NCBI GenBank assembly: GCA_027531145.1 | Contig: JAPZRF010000021.1 | Location: 1-64,000, forward strand | Direction: 5' to 3' | From: Brevundimonas sp. | GTDB lineage: Bacteria > Pseudomonadota > Alphaproteobacteria > Caulobacterales > Caulobacteraceae | Length of the DNA stretch: 64,000 nucleotides | Shown here: one piece after another, positions 35,695 to 44,183 of the stretch | How the letters are laid out: every line of letters starts with the position of its first letter | How positions within the stretch are numbered: position 1 is the stretch's first letter | The notes under the pieces: model-generated | The model's input: the letters and a program-made list of their open reading frames with translations, nothing else | Database searches by the model: none | What the model was told of the DNA's origin: nothing | Position numbers and translations under genes: made by a program

Positions 35695-36081
35695 TCATCC
35701 GGCGCGGGCCCCGCGCGCGGGACGCCACAGGTTCAGGAGATGGGCGGACGCCAGCACCATCCCGCCGGCGACCGTCAGCGGCGTCTCCGCCTCATGGTCG
35801 GGGAAACCGGCCGCCCCCGCGATCAGCAGGCCGAGGCCGGCCAGGGCCAGCAGCAGCAGGCCCGGGCGCACCGCGCTCCCGTGACCCGGGCGGCCGAGGG
35901 TCCACAGCGACACCGGCGCGGCGACCGCGACAAACGCCCAGTGCACCCACTCCGCCTCCGCCCACAGGCCGAGCACCGGCAGGGCGGCGGCCGCGAGCGG
36001 CAGGGCGAGACAGTGGGCGAGACACAAGCCGGACAGGCTGATGGCGACGGCGTCGCCGGCGCGGGCGGACAGTAGCGGCAT
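35695..36081 (-). CDS. MerC-domain membrane protein
   Basis: The 128-residue protein has four predicted helices and resembles MerC. The first helix carries the paired cysteines in SGLCLAHCLALPL. MerC proteins move metal ions across the inner membrane. Here the gene sits between two candidate Zur sites and zinc genes, so zinc, not mercury, is the probable metal. ATG 36081 has AGGAG 6 nt upstream and is preferred to an earlier in-frame ATG at 36108. It points away from the ABC genes and toward the receptor gene. Confidence 0.75.
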   Translation of the reverse strand: MPLLSARAGDAVAISLSGLCLAHCLALPLAAAALPVLGLWAEAEWVHWAFVAVAAPVSLWTLGRPGHGSAVRPGLLLLALAGLGLLIAGAAGFPDHEAETPLTVAGGMVLASAHLLNLWRPARGARAG

Positions 36082-36106
36082 TTCGGTCTCCTGACTTGAG
36101 CGCCCC

Positions 36107-36125
36107 ATATGTTATCTTGTAACGT
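36107..36125. promoter_or_regulatory. Candidate Zur operator 3
   Basis: ATATGTTATCTTGTAACGT lies between divergent merC-like and ABC-ATPase genes. Its core ATGTTATCTTGTAAC differs from the 35642 site at only two positions. Confidence 0.6.
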
Positions 36126-36164
36126 CTTTGCAAGGGCCCGCCGAACCGGAGTGCTGACCCGCCC

Positions 36165-36794
36165 ATGATCGACATCGAGACGCTGGACGTCGGCCGCGAC
36201 GGCCGCGCCATCGCCCGCCTTGCGCCGGCCCGGCTCGCGCCTGGCTCGGCGTGGCGACTGCCGGGCCCCTCCGGCAGCGGCAAGACCACCGCCCTGTTCA
36301 CCCTCGCCGGCCTGCTGCCCCCCGTTGCCGGTGCCGTGACCTGGGCCCACACCGGCGCGCCCCTGCGCCGCGGCGAGGCCGCCGTGGTCTTCCAGGACCT
36401 GCTGCTGGTCGACGGCCTGAGCGTGATGGAGAATGTCCTGCTCGCCCCCTTCGCCCTCGGGCGGCCACAAGGCACCGCCGCCGCCCGCGCGCTCCTCGAC
36501 CGGCTGGGCGTCGGCCATCTGGCCGGCCGGCGGGCCGACCGTCTCAGCCGCGGCGAGGCCCAGCGCGTCGCCGTCGCCCGGGCCCTGATCGGGGCCCCGA
36601 GGCTGCTGCTGGCGGACGAGCCCACCGCCAGCCTCGACGACGCCCACGCCGCTGCGACCGCCGATCTGTTGCTGGAAGCCGCCGCCGTCAGCGGCGCCGC
36701 GCTGGTCATCGCCACCCACGACAGCCGCCTCGCCCTCCGCATCCCGCAAGCCCTTGCCCTGACCCCGGTCGGCACCCCCGCGGAGGCTGCATGA
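36165..36794 (+). CDS. ABC transporter ATP-binding protein (LolD/MacB type)
   Basis: The 209-residue ATPase shows Walker A GPSGSGKTTALF, the Q-loop VVFQDLLLVDGLSVMENVL, signature LSRGEAQRVAVARAL (Arg replaces the second Gly of LSGGE) and Walker B LLLADEPTASLD. The length suits LolD/MacB-class ATPases that pair with FtsX-like permeases. The stop overlaps the permease ATG. Operator 3 lies 40 bp upstream. It should power the permease encoded next. Confidence 0.9.
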   Translation: MIDIETLDVGRDGRAIARLAPARLAPGSAWRLPGPSGSGKTTALFTLAGLLPPVAGAVTWAHTGAPLRRGEAAVVFQDLLLVDGLSVMENVLLAPFALGRPQGTAAARALLDRLGVGHLAGRRADRLSRGEAQRVAVARALIGAPRLLLADEPTASLDDAHAAATADLLLEAAAVSGAALVIATHDSRLALRIPQALALTPVGTPAEAA

Positions 36795-38038
36795 CGGGAC
36801 GGGTCAACACCCCACGCCTCGTGCTCGCGGGCCTCGCCCGCCGGCCGCTGACCTGGCTGTTCCACGGCCTGTTGCTAGGCCTTGCCGGCGGCCTGCTGCT
36901 GGCGGTCAGCCTCGTGCAGACTGCCGCCGAAACCCGCCTGCAGCGCGACCTCGGCGGCGTCGATCTGGTGGTCGGGGCCGAGGGCGGCGGCCTGCAGCTC
37001 GTCATGTCCGCCCTGCTCCAGGCCGACGCCCCGACCGGGATCATTCCGGCCGAGGTCTGGACTGACCTCGCCCGCGACCCCCAGGTCGCCGCCGCCGTGC
37101 CGGTAGCCATGGGCGACAGCGTCGGCGACGTCCGCATCGTCGGCACGACCCCGGCCTATGCCGACCTCTATGGGGGCGATGTCGCCGCGGGCCGCTGGTG
37201 GACCGGCGGAATGGAGGCGGTGCTGGGCGCCGCGGCGGCGCAGCGGCTGGGCCTCGCCCCCGGCGACACCTTCATCGGGGCCCATGGCGAGGGTCCGGGC
37301 ACCGTGGCCCATGCGGACCATCCCTATACGGTCGTCGGCGTGCTGGCCCCGACCGGCACGGTGCTCGATCGCCTCGCCCTGACCTCGCTGGACAGCGTCT
37401 GGTCGCTCCATGCCGCGCCGGGCCACAGCCATGACCAAAGCCATGACCATGACCATGGCCATGACCACGCACATGACCACGCGCACGCCGACGCCCCGCG
37501 CCAGATCACGGCGGTGCTGGTCGATGTCCGCAGCCCGCTGGCGGCCGTGACCCTCGGCCCACGTCTGGAGGCCGAGCCCGGCCTGAAGGTTGCCCAGCCG
37601 GCGCGCGAGGTGCAGCGCCTCAACGCCCTGCTGGGCGGCGGCGCCGGCCTGCTGCGCCAGTTCGGGGTCGGGCTCGGGGTCCTCGCCGCTGGCGGCTTCG
37701 GCCTCGCCCTGACCGGCGCTCTCCTCGCCCGGCGTCGCGAGTTCGCCCTGCTCAAGGCGCTCGGAGCCCGGCCCGCGACCCTCGCCCGACTTGTCCTCGG
37801 CGAGGGCCTGCTGCTCGGCGCGGCCGGCGGGGTGGCCGGTTGGGCCCTTGGCCGCACAGTCATGGCTGTGACCGCCGCCGCCAAGGCCACGCCGCTGGCC
37901 CTCGTTCCTCCGCCGCCCGGCCTCGCCGATCTGCTGGCCCTGCTCGTTCCGGCGGGCCTCGGCCTCGTCGCCGCCCTGCCGGCCCTGGTCGTCGTGCTGC
38001 GCCTCGACCCCCTCGCCGCCCTGGAGAACCGGTCGTGA
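36791..38038 (+). CDS. FtsX/MacB-like ABC permease with ten-histidine loop
   Basis: The 415-residue product has one N-terminal helix (~residues 20-42), a large periplasmic domain, and three C-terminal helices (from ~285) ending in the FtsX-type LDPLAALENR. The periplasmic domain contains a striking His-Asp tract at residues 212-232 (HSHDQSHDHDHGHDHAHDH), with ten His in 21 residues. Such a tract binds zinc or similar metals. Classical MacB proteins lack it. It is coupled to the ATPase upstream and to the lipoprotein downstream (GTGA overlap). Within a Zur-motif locus this suggests zinc transport or periplasmic zinc handling. The direction is not decidable. Confidence 0.85.
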   Translation: MTGRVNTPRLVLAGLARRPLTWLFHGLLLGLAGGLLLAVSLVQTAAETRLQRDLGGVDLVVGAEGGGLQLVMSALLQADAPTGIIPAEVWTDLARDPQVAAAVPVAMGDSVGDVRIVGTTPAYADLYGGDVAAGRWWTGGMEAVLGAAAAQRLGLAPGDTFIGAHGEGPGTVAHADHPYTVVGVLAPTGTVLDRLALTSLDSVWSLHAAPGHSHDQSHDHDHGHDHAHDHAHADAPRQITAVLVDVRSPLAAVTLGPRLEAEPGLKVAQPAREVQRLNALLGGGAGLLRQFGVGLGVLAAGGFGLALTGALLARRREFALLKALGARPATLARLVLGEGLLLGAAGGVAGWALGRTVMAVTAAAKATPLALVPPPPGLADLLALLVPAGLGLVAALPALVVVLRLDPLAALENRS

Positions 38039-38631
38039 GAGCCGCCGCGCCCCTCGTCCTCGCCGCCACCCTGCTGGCCGGCTGCGACCGTCCCGCTACG
38101 GAAGCTCCCGACGCCGCGCCCACGGAGGATCTCGCCGCACCCTGGGCGGACCTGCCGCCGGTCGCGACCGGCCCCATGGCGGCCCAGGGCCCCGGCCTGC
38201 CCGTCGACGAGGAGCTGGCCGCCGAGCGCGAACTGCAGATGACCCTGCCGCGCGCCGACCACCCCCTGTGGCGAACCCTGTCCGCCACGCGCATCTGGAT
38301 CGACGAGCCGACCCAGCTCTACCGCGCCGCCCATCCGGAGGAGGTGCGCCGCCTCGACGGTCGCCGCGTCACCCTGCGCGGCTACATGCTGCCGCTGGAG
38401 GCGACCGCCCGCACCCGACACTTCCTGATCTCGCCCTACACGCCGGTGTGCCTGTTCCACCCGCCGGCCGAGCCCAACGAGGTGGTCGAGGTCCGCCTCT
38501 CCCGCCCGATCGAGGCCGGCTATCACCTCGTCGAGGTGACCGGCCGCCTGCGCCTCGCCGACAACGGCGAAAAGGGCCTGTTCTTCGTCCTCGACCGCGC
38601 CTCGGCCCGCATCGCGCAGCGGATCGAGTAG
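38035..38631 (+). CDS. DUF3299 lipoprotein
   Basis: The 198-residue product has the lipobox LLAGC (Cys ~17), so it is an acylated periplasmic protein. The C-terminal ~110 residues match DUF3299: RRVTLRGYMLPLEATARTRH, ISPYTPVCLFHPPAEPNEVV and GYHLVEVTGRLRL. The GTG start overlaps the permease stop. DUF3299 proteins accompany zinc-regulated MacB-like transporters in other Proteobacteria (the Zrg type of Vibrio, from memory). It could be the periplasmic partner of the transporter. An FNR box follows, marking the next unit. Confidence 0.8.
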   Translation: MRAAAPLVLAATLLAGCDRPATEAPDAAPTEDLAAPWADLPPVATGPMAAQGPGLPVDEELAAERELQMTLPRADHPLWRTLSATRIWIDEPTQLYRAAHPEEVRRLDGRRVTLRGYMLPLEATARTRHFLISPYTPVCLFHPPAEPNEVVEVRLSRPIEAGYHLVEVTGRLRLADNGEKGLFFVLDRASARIAQRIE

Positions 38632-38656
38632 GGGAACGTCCGTCCACGTCGCCGGC

Positions 38657-38670
38657 TTGTTCTGGATCAA
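38657..38670. promoter_or_regulatory. FNR/FixK box upstream of stress-protein genes
   Basis: TTGTT-CTGG-ATCAA matches TTGAT-N4-ATCAA at 9 of 10 positions. Its centre lies 64 bp before the ATG at 38728, which would place a class II start site about 23 nt before the ATG. Confidence 0.6.
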
Positions 38671-38727
38671 GGCGCGCCGGCCGCTGCCGGTCGATCATGG
38701 CACCACATCCCGAAACGGAGACGCGAC

Positions 38728-39612
38728 ATGACTGACGCCCGGACCCCGCCTGCCACGCCGCGCACCCTCCTGCTGGCCACCGACCTCAGCAGCCGCTGCG
38801 ACCGCGCCCTTGATCGGGCCGCCTCGCTGGCCGCCCGCTGGGACGCCCGCCTGATCGTCGTCAACGTCATCGAGGCCAGCCGCCGCGATGCCGACGACCT
38901 GCCCAGCTGGCGCCGTCTGTCCGACCCTCGCGCCGCCGCCGAGGCCCGGGTCCGGCGCGACCTGCCGGCCGCGCTTCGCGCGCTGGACGTCCGGGTGGCG
39001 GAGGGCGACCCGGCCGACGCGATCATCGCCATCGCCGCCGCAGAGGGCGTCGACCTGATCGTCACCGGCGTGGCCCGGGACGAGGCTCTCGGCCGTCACC
39101 GGCTGGGGGCCACTGTCGAGCGGCTTGCCCGCCGCGCCCCCGCGCCGGTCCTCGTCGTCAAGCGGCGCCCACGACCGTACGAGGAGGTTGTCGTCGCTAC
39201 CGACTTCACGCCCGCCAGCCAGCACGCGCTCGGAACCGTCGCCGGCCTGTTCCCCGACGCCCGCCTGACCCTGATGCATGGCTGGGAGGTGCCCTTCCCC
39301 GCTTTCCAGGACAACCCGCGCTTCCGGGATGATCTGCGGGCCGAACTGGCGCGCCACAGCGACGCCTTCGTCGCCGCCGCCCGGATCGCCGAAACGCGCC
39401 GGCCGGCCCTTCAGGTGCTGATCGAGCACGGCGCGCCGGAGCGGCTCATCCGCGACTACATGACCGACCGGGACATCGACCTCGCCGTCATCGGTGCCCA
39501 CAGCGGCGGGGCACCGTTCGAGGGTCGCCTCGGGGCCGTCGCCCGCCGCATCCTCGAGGCCGCGCCGGGCGATGTGCTCATCGTTCGCGAACTCCGCGCC
39601 GAACGCGCCTGA
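38728..39612 (+). CDS. Universal stress protein (two UspA domains)
   Basis: The 294-residue protein has tandem Usp folds. The first starts RTLLLATDLSSRCDRALDRA and ends VLVVKRR; the second starts EEVVVATDFTPASQHAL and ends VLIVREL. The second-domain loop GAHSGGAPFEGRLGAVARR approximates the G-2x-G-9x-G nucleotide-binding pattern. It is cytoplasmic. An FNR box upstream and a second Usp gene 24 bp downstream point to low-oxygen induction. GGAGA precedes the ATG. Confidence 0.88.
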   Translation: MTDARTPPATPRTLLLATDLSSRCDRALDRAASLAARWDARLIVVNVIEASRRDADDLPSWRRLSDPRAAAEARVRRDLPAALRALDVRVAEGDPADAIIAIAAAEGVDLIVTGVARDEALGRHRLGATVERLARRAPAPVLVVKRRPRPYEEVVVATDFTPASQHALGTVAGLFPDARLTLMHGWEVPFPAFQDNPRFRDDLRAELARHSDAFVAAARIAETRRPALQVLIEHGAPERLIRDYMTDRDIDLAVIGAHSGGAPFEGRLGAVARRILEAAPGDVLIVRELRAERA

Positions 39613-39636
39613 CCCCTTGCCCCGAGACTCGACGCC

Positions 39637-40479
39637 ATGAGCCCGAAAGACATCCTGCTGCAGCTGGTGACCTACCCTGAGCCCGTGCCCGAAGCGGTCA
39701 TCGGCTGGGCCGCGCGCTTCGCAGCGCTGCTTGAAGCCCATCTGAGCGTCGCCATCTTCGAGGTCGACATCCAGCCGCCGTCGAATCCGCTGGCCAATGT
39801 CCTGCTGGACTTGCCCGCCTTGGCCGCCGCCGAACGCGAGCGCAGCGCCATCCAGGCAAGGCGCTATCGCACGGCCGTGGACGGCGTCGGGACGGCGTTC
39901 ACGCCGGTCGAGGTCAGGCACCGGACCTGCGCCGCCTGGGAAACCCCGGGGCTCACCGCAGCCGAGGCGCGGCTGCACGACCTCACCCTCGTGCCGCTGC
40001 TGCCTCCGCCGAGCGTCCAGACCGAGGTGGCGGAGCGGGTCGCCTTCAGCTCCGGTGGACCTGCCCTGGTGCTGCCGCACGGCTGGGCCGTCGCCGGAGC
40101 CTCGCTCGACCGGGTCGCGGTCGCCTGGGACTTCACCGCCCCGGCCGCCCGCGCCCTGTCCCACGCCCTGCCCTTGCTGCAGCAGGCGGCGCAGGTCGAT
40201 CTGCTGATCGTCACAGGCGAGAAGCCGATCCCCGCGCTCGCCTCGGCCGACCGGGTGCTGCACCGCCTCGAGCGCCATGGCGTCAGGGCCCGGCTGCATC
40301 AGGAGGACGCCCGCGGCCGACCGATCGGCGAGGCGATCTCGGGTTTCGCGACCGACCGGGGGCTGGACCTCCTGGTCATGGGTGCCTTTGGCCACTCCCG
40401 GTTCAGGGAGTTCGTCCTGGGCGGGGCGACCCGCAGCCTGCTGGAGTCGCCGCCCTGTCCCGTTCTGCTGGCGCACTGA
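39637..40479 (+). CDS. Universal stress protein
   Basis: The product is 280 residues. The C-terminal Usp domain is clear, with DRVAVAWDFTAPAARALSHA and the ATP-binding GAFGHSRFREFVLGGATRS, which fits G-2x-G-9x-GG-T. The N-terminal half is a diverged Usp fold. It is probably co-transcribed with the preceding stress protein under the same FNR box. No strong Shine-Dalgarno is visible; the start is the first ATG after the 24-bp gap. Confidence 0.85.
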   Translation: MSPKDILLQLVTYPEPVPEAVIGWAARFAALLEAHLSVAIFEVDIQPPSNPLANVLLDLPALAAAERERSAIQARRYRTAVDGVGTAFTPVEVRHRTCAAWETPGLTAAEARLHDLTLVPLLPPPSVQTEVAERVAFSSGGPALVLPHGWAVAGASLDRVAVAWDFTAPAARALSHALPLLQQAAQVDLLIVTGEKPIPALASADRVLHRLERHGVRARLHQEDARGRPIGEAISGFATDRGLDLLVMGAFGHSRFREFVLGGATRSLLESPPCPVLLAH

Positions 40480-40495
40480 GGCCGGTGGTGCCGCC

Positions 40496-40894
40496 TCAGC
40501 CCACCCGACGCGCCGCGAGATAGGCCGCGGCGGCGGTGGTGGCGGTGATGAAGGTCCCCCAGGCGATGTCGATCAGGGTGATGTGCGTCGCCCAGACCTT
40601 CAGCGTCGCCTGGTTGGTCAGGTCATAGGTGGCGTAGGCGACGAAGCCGAGCACGGCTCCGGTGAAGGTGGCGCGTCGCAGCGATCGTTCCTTCAGCGCC
40701 GGGGCCACGGCGATGATCACGATGCCGACCAGATAGATCACGTAGAAGGCCAGCGCTGCGGTCATGTTCGGCTGGTCGGCCATCAGTTCGCCGATCACCG
40801 GCCGGTACAGCCAATCGGCCATGTTGGTCAGCCAGACGTAGTCGAGCGCGCCCAGGGTCAGGGCGGCGGCGAGGAAGGCGACGAGGTAGCGCAT
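40496..40894 (-). CDS. DUF2177 membrane protein
   Basis: The 132-residue protein has four hydrophobic helices (LVAFLAAALTLGALDYVW, AALAFYVIYLVGIVIIAV, FVAYATYDLTNQATL, TFITATTAAAAYLA) and matches DUF2177, which is of unknown function. ATG 40894 follows AAAGGA. It lies 11 bp downstream of the methyltransferase on the same strand. DUF2177 genes recur beside cyclopropane-synthase-like genes in Alphaproteobacteria, suggesting a part in membrane-lipid modification. Confidence 0.82.
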   Translation of the reverse strand: MRYLVAFLAAALTLGALDYVWLTNMADWLYRPVIGELMADQPNMTAALAFYVIYLVGIVIIAVAPALKERSLRRATFTGAVLGFVAYATYDLTNQATLKVWATHITLIDIAWGTFITATTAAAAYLAARRVG

Positions 40895-40905
40895 CGGGGG
40901 TCCTT

Positions 40906-41925
40906 TCAGCGCGGCTTCAGCCGGTAGTGACTCACGCCCCATTCGTCGCCGTTCCGGTCACCGAACAGGCCTGCCGTGGCCATGTAGAACCGCCGCCAGC
41001 GACGGGTCCACAGGGCGGCATCCGCACCATAGACGCCAGCCATGAGCGGGCCGACGCGGTCCGCCGCCGCATCCATGTTCTCCAGCCAGTGGTCCGCCGT
41101 GCGCCGGTAGTGGTCACCGGACCAGCGCCAGTCCTGCTCCAGCGCGAACAGGTCGTCGTACTCCCGGATCAGGTCATGGCTCGGCATGATCCCGCCGGTG
41201 AAGAAGTGCTGGGCGATGAAGTCGGAGCTGTCCGACACCTCGAAGCGGTACGGCGTGGTGCGGTGGGTGAAAACGTGCAGGAACAGCCGTCCGTCCGGCT
41301 TCAGCCAGGACCGCGCCCGCATCAGCAGGGCGCGCCAGTTGGCCATGTGCTCGAACATCTCCACCGAGACGATGCGGTCGAAGCGCGCGTCCGTGTCGAA
41401 CACGTTCATGTCCTGCGTCAGCACGGTCAGGTTGGTCAGGCCGAGCGCCTGCGCGCGCGCCTCGATGAACCCGCGCTGCCCCGCCGAGTTCGATACGGCG
41501 GTGATGCGGGCGTCCGGATAGCGCTCGGCCATCCACAGGCTCAGGGAGCCCCAGCCGCAGCCCAGCTCGAGGATCTCCTGACCGTCGGCCAGATCCGCGT
41601 GGGCGCAGGTCTCCGTCAGGGCCGCGATCTCGGCCTCGGCGAGGCTCTCCCGGCCGGTTGGATAGAGGCAGCAGGAGTATTTCAGCCGCGGCCCCAGGCA
41701 CAGCTCGAAGAAGGCCGACGGCAATTCGTAGTGCTGGCCGTTGGCCGCCTCCACATGTTCGGCGATCGGCCGGGTGGCCATCGCCTCGGCGAAGGCGCGG
41801 TTCAGATCCCGCCCGCGCGGCAGGCGCCCGCGCGCCCCGGCCACCAGCGCGGCGATCGCCGGCCGCACCACCAGGTTCGGTGCCGGCACATCCTGCAGAC
41901 GGTTGATCAGGCGGTCGAAAGACAT
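40906..41925 (-). CDS. Cyclopropane-fatty-acyl-phospholipid synthase-like methyltransferase
   Basis: The 339-residue SAM-dependent methyltransferase has motif I ILELGCGWGSLSLWMAE, motif VSVEMFEHMANW, and a PTGRESLAEAEI segment that replaces the usual CFA N-terminal domain. It is shorter than classical CFA synthase and belongs to the branch that accompanies a FAD oxidoreductase and DUF1365. It probably methylates unsaturated acyl chains in membrane phospholipids. The start is at the conserved MSFDRL. It is oriented with DUF1295 and DUF2177 on the minus strand. Confidence 0.85.
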   Translation of the reverse strand: MSFDRLINRLQDVPAPNLVVRPAIAALVAGARGRLPRGRDLNRAFAEAMATRPIAEHVEAANGQHYELPSAFFELCLGPRLKYSCCLYPTGRESLAEAEIAALTETCAHADLADGQEILELGCGWGSLSLWMAERYPDARITAVSNSAGQRGFIEARAQALGLTNLTVLTQDMNVFDTDARFDRIVSVEMFEHMANWRALLMRARSWLKPDGRLFLHVFTHRTTPYRFEVSDSSDFIAQHFFTGGIMPSHDLIREYDDLFALEQDWRWSGDHYRRTADHWLENMDAAADRVGPLMAGVYGADAALWTRRWRRFYMATAGLFGDRNGDEWGVSHYRLKPR

Positions 41926-41948
41926 GGCGGGTTCCGGAAGCGACGAAT

Positions 41949-42734
41949 TCAACGGCGGCGGGGCGGCAGGAGCAGGAAGCGCGACACTCGCGCCTGGTAG
42001 GCCCGATAGGCCTCGGGCCGGGTTTTCAGCATCTGCGCCTCGAGCATGGGCACGCCGCTGACGTGGTTGAGCAGCCACCACATGAACACCGGGGCGATGA
42101 GGGCGGTCCAGCCGAAGATGTAACCCGGGTCCAGCGCCATGACCGGCCAGGCCAGCCAGCCGAACCACTGGAAGAAGTAGTTAGGGTGCCGCGACCAGGC
42201 CCACAGGCCGCTGTCCATCACGCGGCCGCGCCCGGCTCCGCCCTTGCGGAACGTGGCCATCTGGGCATCGGCCAGCCCTTCCCCGGCGATGGCCACGATC
42301 AGGATCGCCACCGCCACCAGTTCGCGCCAGCCGATCTCCGCCTCCGGGCGCGCCGCCGCGGCGCGGATCGACAGGGCCAGTAGCCAGACCACCGCCGCCT
42401 GGATCATCAGGAAGACCCAAGCCTTCAAACCCCAGCCACCCCAGCGCCGGGTCAGCTGAACATAGCGCGGATCAACCTCATCGGTCTTCCAGGTCCGGGC
42501 CCACAGATAGATGCCGAGCCGCAGGGCCCACAGGCCGATCAGAACCGCTGCCAGGCCCTGCCGCACCGGGTCGGCACCGTCCGCCGGTGCCAGCGCAACC
42601 CCGGCCCCGACCAGCCCCACGGCGAAAGTCCAGACCACGTCGGCCCAGCCGCCGCTGCCGGTCCGGCGCACCACCTCCCAGGCGAAAGTCATCAGCACGA
42701 CGGCCGCCACGGCGGCGAGGACAATTACGAACAT
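41949..42734 (-). CDS. DUF1295 (steroid-5-alpha-reductase-like) membrane protein
   Basis: The 261-residue multi-helix protein has the C-terminal reductase/methyltransferase-like signature SRHPNYFFQWFGWLAWPV and the RYVQLTRRWGGWGLKAWVF loop of DUF1295. Members reduce or methylate lipid-like substrates using NADPH or SAM. It is divergent from the FAD oxidoreductase gene across a 114-bp gap that probably holds both promoters. It heads DUF1295 - methyltransferase - DUF2177. Confidence 0.85.
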   Translation of the reverse strand: MFVIVLAAVAAVVLMTFAWEVVRRTGSGGWADVVWTFAVGLVGAGVALAPADGADPVRQGLAAVLIGLWALRLGIYLWARTWKTDEVDPRYVQLTRRWGGWGLKAWVFLMIQAAVVWLLALSIRAAAARPEAEIGWRELVAVAILIVAIAGEGLADAQMATFRKGGAGRGRVMDSGLWAWSRHPNYFFQWFGWLAWPVMALDPGYIFGWTALIAPVFMWWLLNHVSGVPMLEAQMLKTRPEAYRAYQARVSRFLLLPPRRR

Positions 42735-42848
42735 GCGAGGTCAGGTCCTCTTCCGGATCGGTCGTTTATACGGCAAAGCTCCGGCAATGGATGCATCCGC
42801 CGGGACATCGGGTCCGTAGATCGGTCATCGTCCTCAGCGGAGCCGTAA

Positions 42849-44183
42849 ATGAGCCAGCCGTCCCTGCGCGTCGCCGTAGTAGGTGCCGGCATCTCAGGCC
42901 TGTCCTGCGCCTGGCTGCTGTCGCAGCGGCACGATGTGGTGGTGTTCGAGGCCGAGGGCCGGCTGGGCGGTCACTCCAACACGGTCGACGCCCCCGGTCG
43001 CGACGGCCCGGTGGCGGTCGATACCGGCTTTATCGTCTTCAACGAAGCCAGCTACCCCAATCTGACAGCCATGCTGGCGCACATCGGCGCACCGTCGAAG
43101 CCGGCCTACATGTCCTTTGCCGTCTCCGTCGACGGCGGGGCGTTTGAGTACTCCAGCCAGGGCGCAGCCGGCCTGTTCGCCCAGAAGCGAAACCTCACCA
43201 GCCCCCGCTTCTGGGCCATGCTCAAGGACCTCAAGCGCTTCCACCGAGAAGCCGTGCGCGACCTTGAAGGCCTCGAGGGCTCAGGCCTTTCCCTCGGCGA
43301 ATACCTGGACAAGAACGGCTATGGCCGCATGTTCATGGAGAACCACCTGCTGCCGCAGGCCGCCGCCATCTGGTCGGCTACCGGCCTGCAGATGGCCGAA
43401 TATCCCGCCGCCGCCTTCATCCGCTTCTACCGCAACCATCGCCTGCTGGAGGTCGACATGCGCCCGACCTGGAGGACCGTTGACGGCGGCAGCCGCGCCT
43501 ACGTCGAGCGCCTGCGCGACGCCTTCCGCGGAGAGATCCGCACCGGGGAGCCGGTGCGCCGGGTTCGTCCCGACCCTGCCGGCGGGGCCGAGGTCGTCAC
43601 CGACGCCGGTGCCGAGCGGTTCGACGCCGTGGTGCTGGGCGTGCACTCGGACCAGGCCTTGGCGCTGCTCGACCGTCCGACACCGGAGGAGCGCCGCCTT
43701 CTCGGTGCCATCCCGTACCAGCGCAACCGCGCCGTCCTGCACCGGGACAGCCGCCAGATGCCCCGCCGCAAGTTGGCCTGGGCCGCCTGGAATCATGTCA
43801 GCGGGCGCGGCAACGAACGCCTCGCCGGCGGCGTGACCTACTGGATGAACCTGCTGCAGTCGCTCCCGGGCGACCCGCTGTTCGTCACCCTGAACCCGGT
43901 CAGCGCGCCCGACCCGGACAAGGTCATCGCCGCTTTCGACTACGAACACCCGGTCTTCAACGCCGCCGGCATCGCCGCCCAGGACCAGCTGTGGAGCTTG
44001 CAGGGCGCGCGCGGCGTCTGGTACTGTGGTGCCTGGTTCGGGGCCGGCTTCCACGAGGACGGGCTGCAGGCCGGTCTGGCCGTCGCCGAGCAGCTCGGCG
44101 GTGTCCGTCGCCCCTGGACCGTGGCCGACGAGAGCGGCCGCATCCGACTGCCCGCAAACGCCCCGGCGGCGCTCGCGGCGTGA
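42849..44183 (+). CDS. FAD-dependent oxidoreductase (amine-oxidase-like)
   Basis: The 444-residue protein has the Rossmann dinucleotide motif VVGAGISGLSCAWLL at residues ~10-24, then VFEAEGRLGGHSNTV, and a C-terminal FAD-contact region WYCGAWFGAGFHEDGLQAGL. It resembles the NAD/FAD oxidoreductases that always travel with DUF1365 and CFA-like enzymes. It probably oxidises or desaturates an acyl-lipid. It overlaps the DUF1365 gene (GTGA) and starts the + strand half of the lipid cluster. Confidence 0.88.
   Translation: MSQPSLRVAVVGAGISGLSCAWLLSQRHDVVVFEAEGRLGGHSNTVDAPGRDGPVAVDTGFIVFNEASYPNLTAMLAHIGAPSKPAYMSFAVSVDGGAFEYSSQGAAGLFAQKRNLTSPRFWAMLKDLKRFHREAVRDLEGLEGSGLSLGEYLDKNGYGRMFMENHLLPQAAAIWSATGLQMAEYPAAAFIRFYRNHRLLEVDMRPTWRTVDGGSRAYVERLRDAFRGEIRTGEPVRRVRPDPAGGAEVVTDAGAERFDAVVLGVHSDQALALLDRPTPEERRLLGAIPYQRNRAVLHRDSRQMPRRKLAWAAWNHVSGRGNERLAGGVTYWMNLLQSLPGDPLFVTLNPVSAPDPDKVIAAFDYEHPVFNAAGIAAQDQLWSLQGARGVWYCGAWFGAGFHEDGLQAGLAVAEQLGGVRRPWTVADESGRIRLPANAPAALAA

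Noticed and set aside
37424..37486. Array of short repeats as a possible CRISPR-like or regulatory element
   Set aside because: The repeats are His-Asp codons inside the permease reading frame. No CRISPR array or cas gene was seen anywhere in the window.
38632..38660. EcfG general-stress promoter (GGAAC at 38634) before the stress proteins
   Set aside because: There is no CGTT -10 element at 16-17 bp; the FNR box is the better-supported signal.
42735..42848. ECF-type promoter for the lipid cluster (GCATCC-N16-CGTATA on the minus strand)
   Set aside because: The match to a known ECF consensus is too loose to list as a site without genome-wide comparison.
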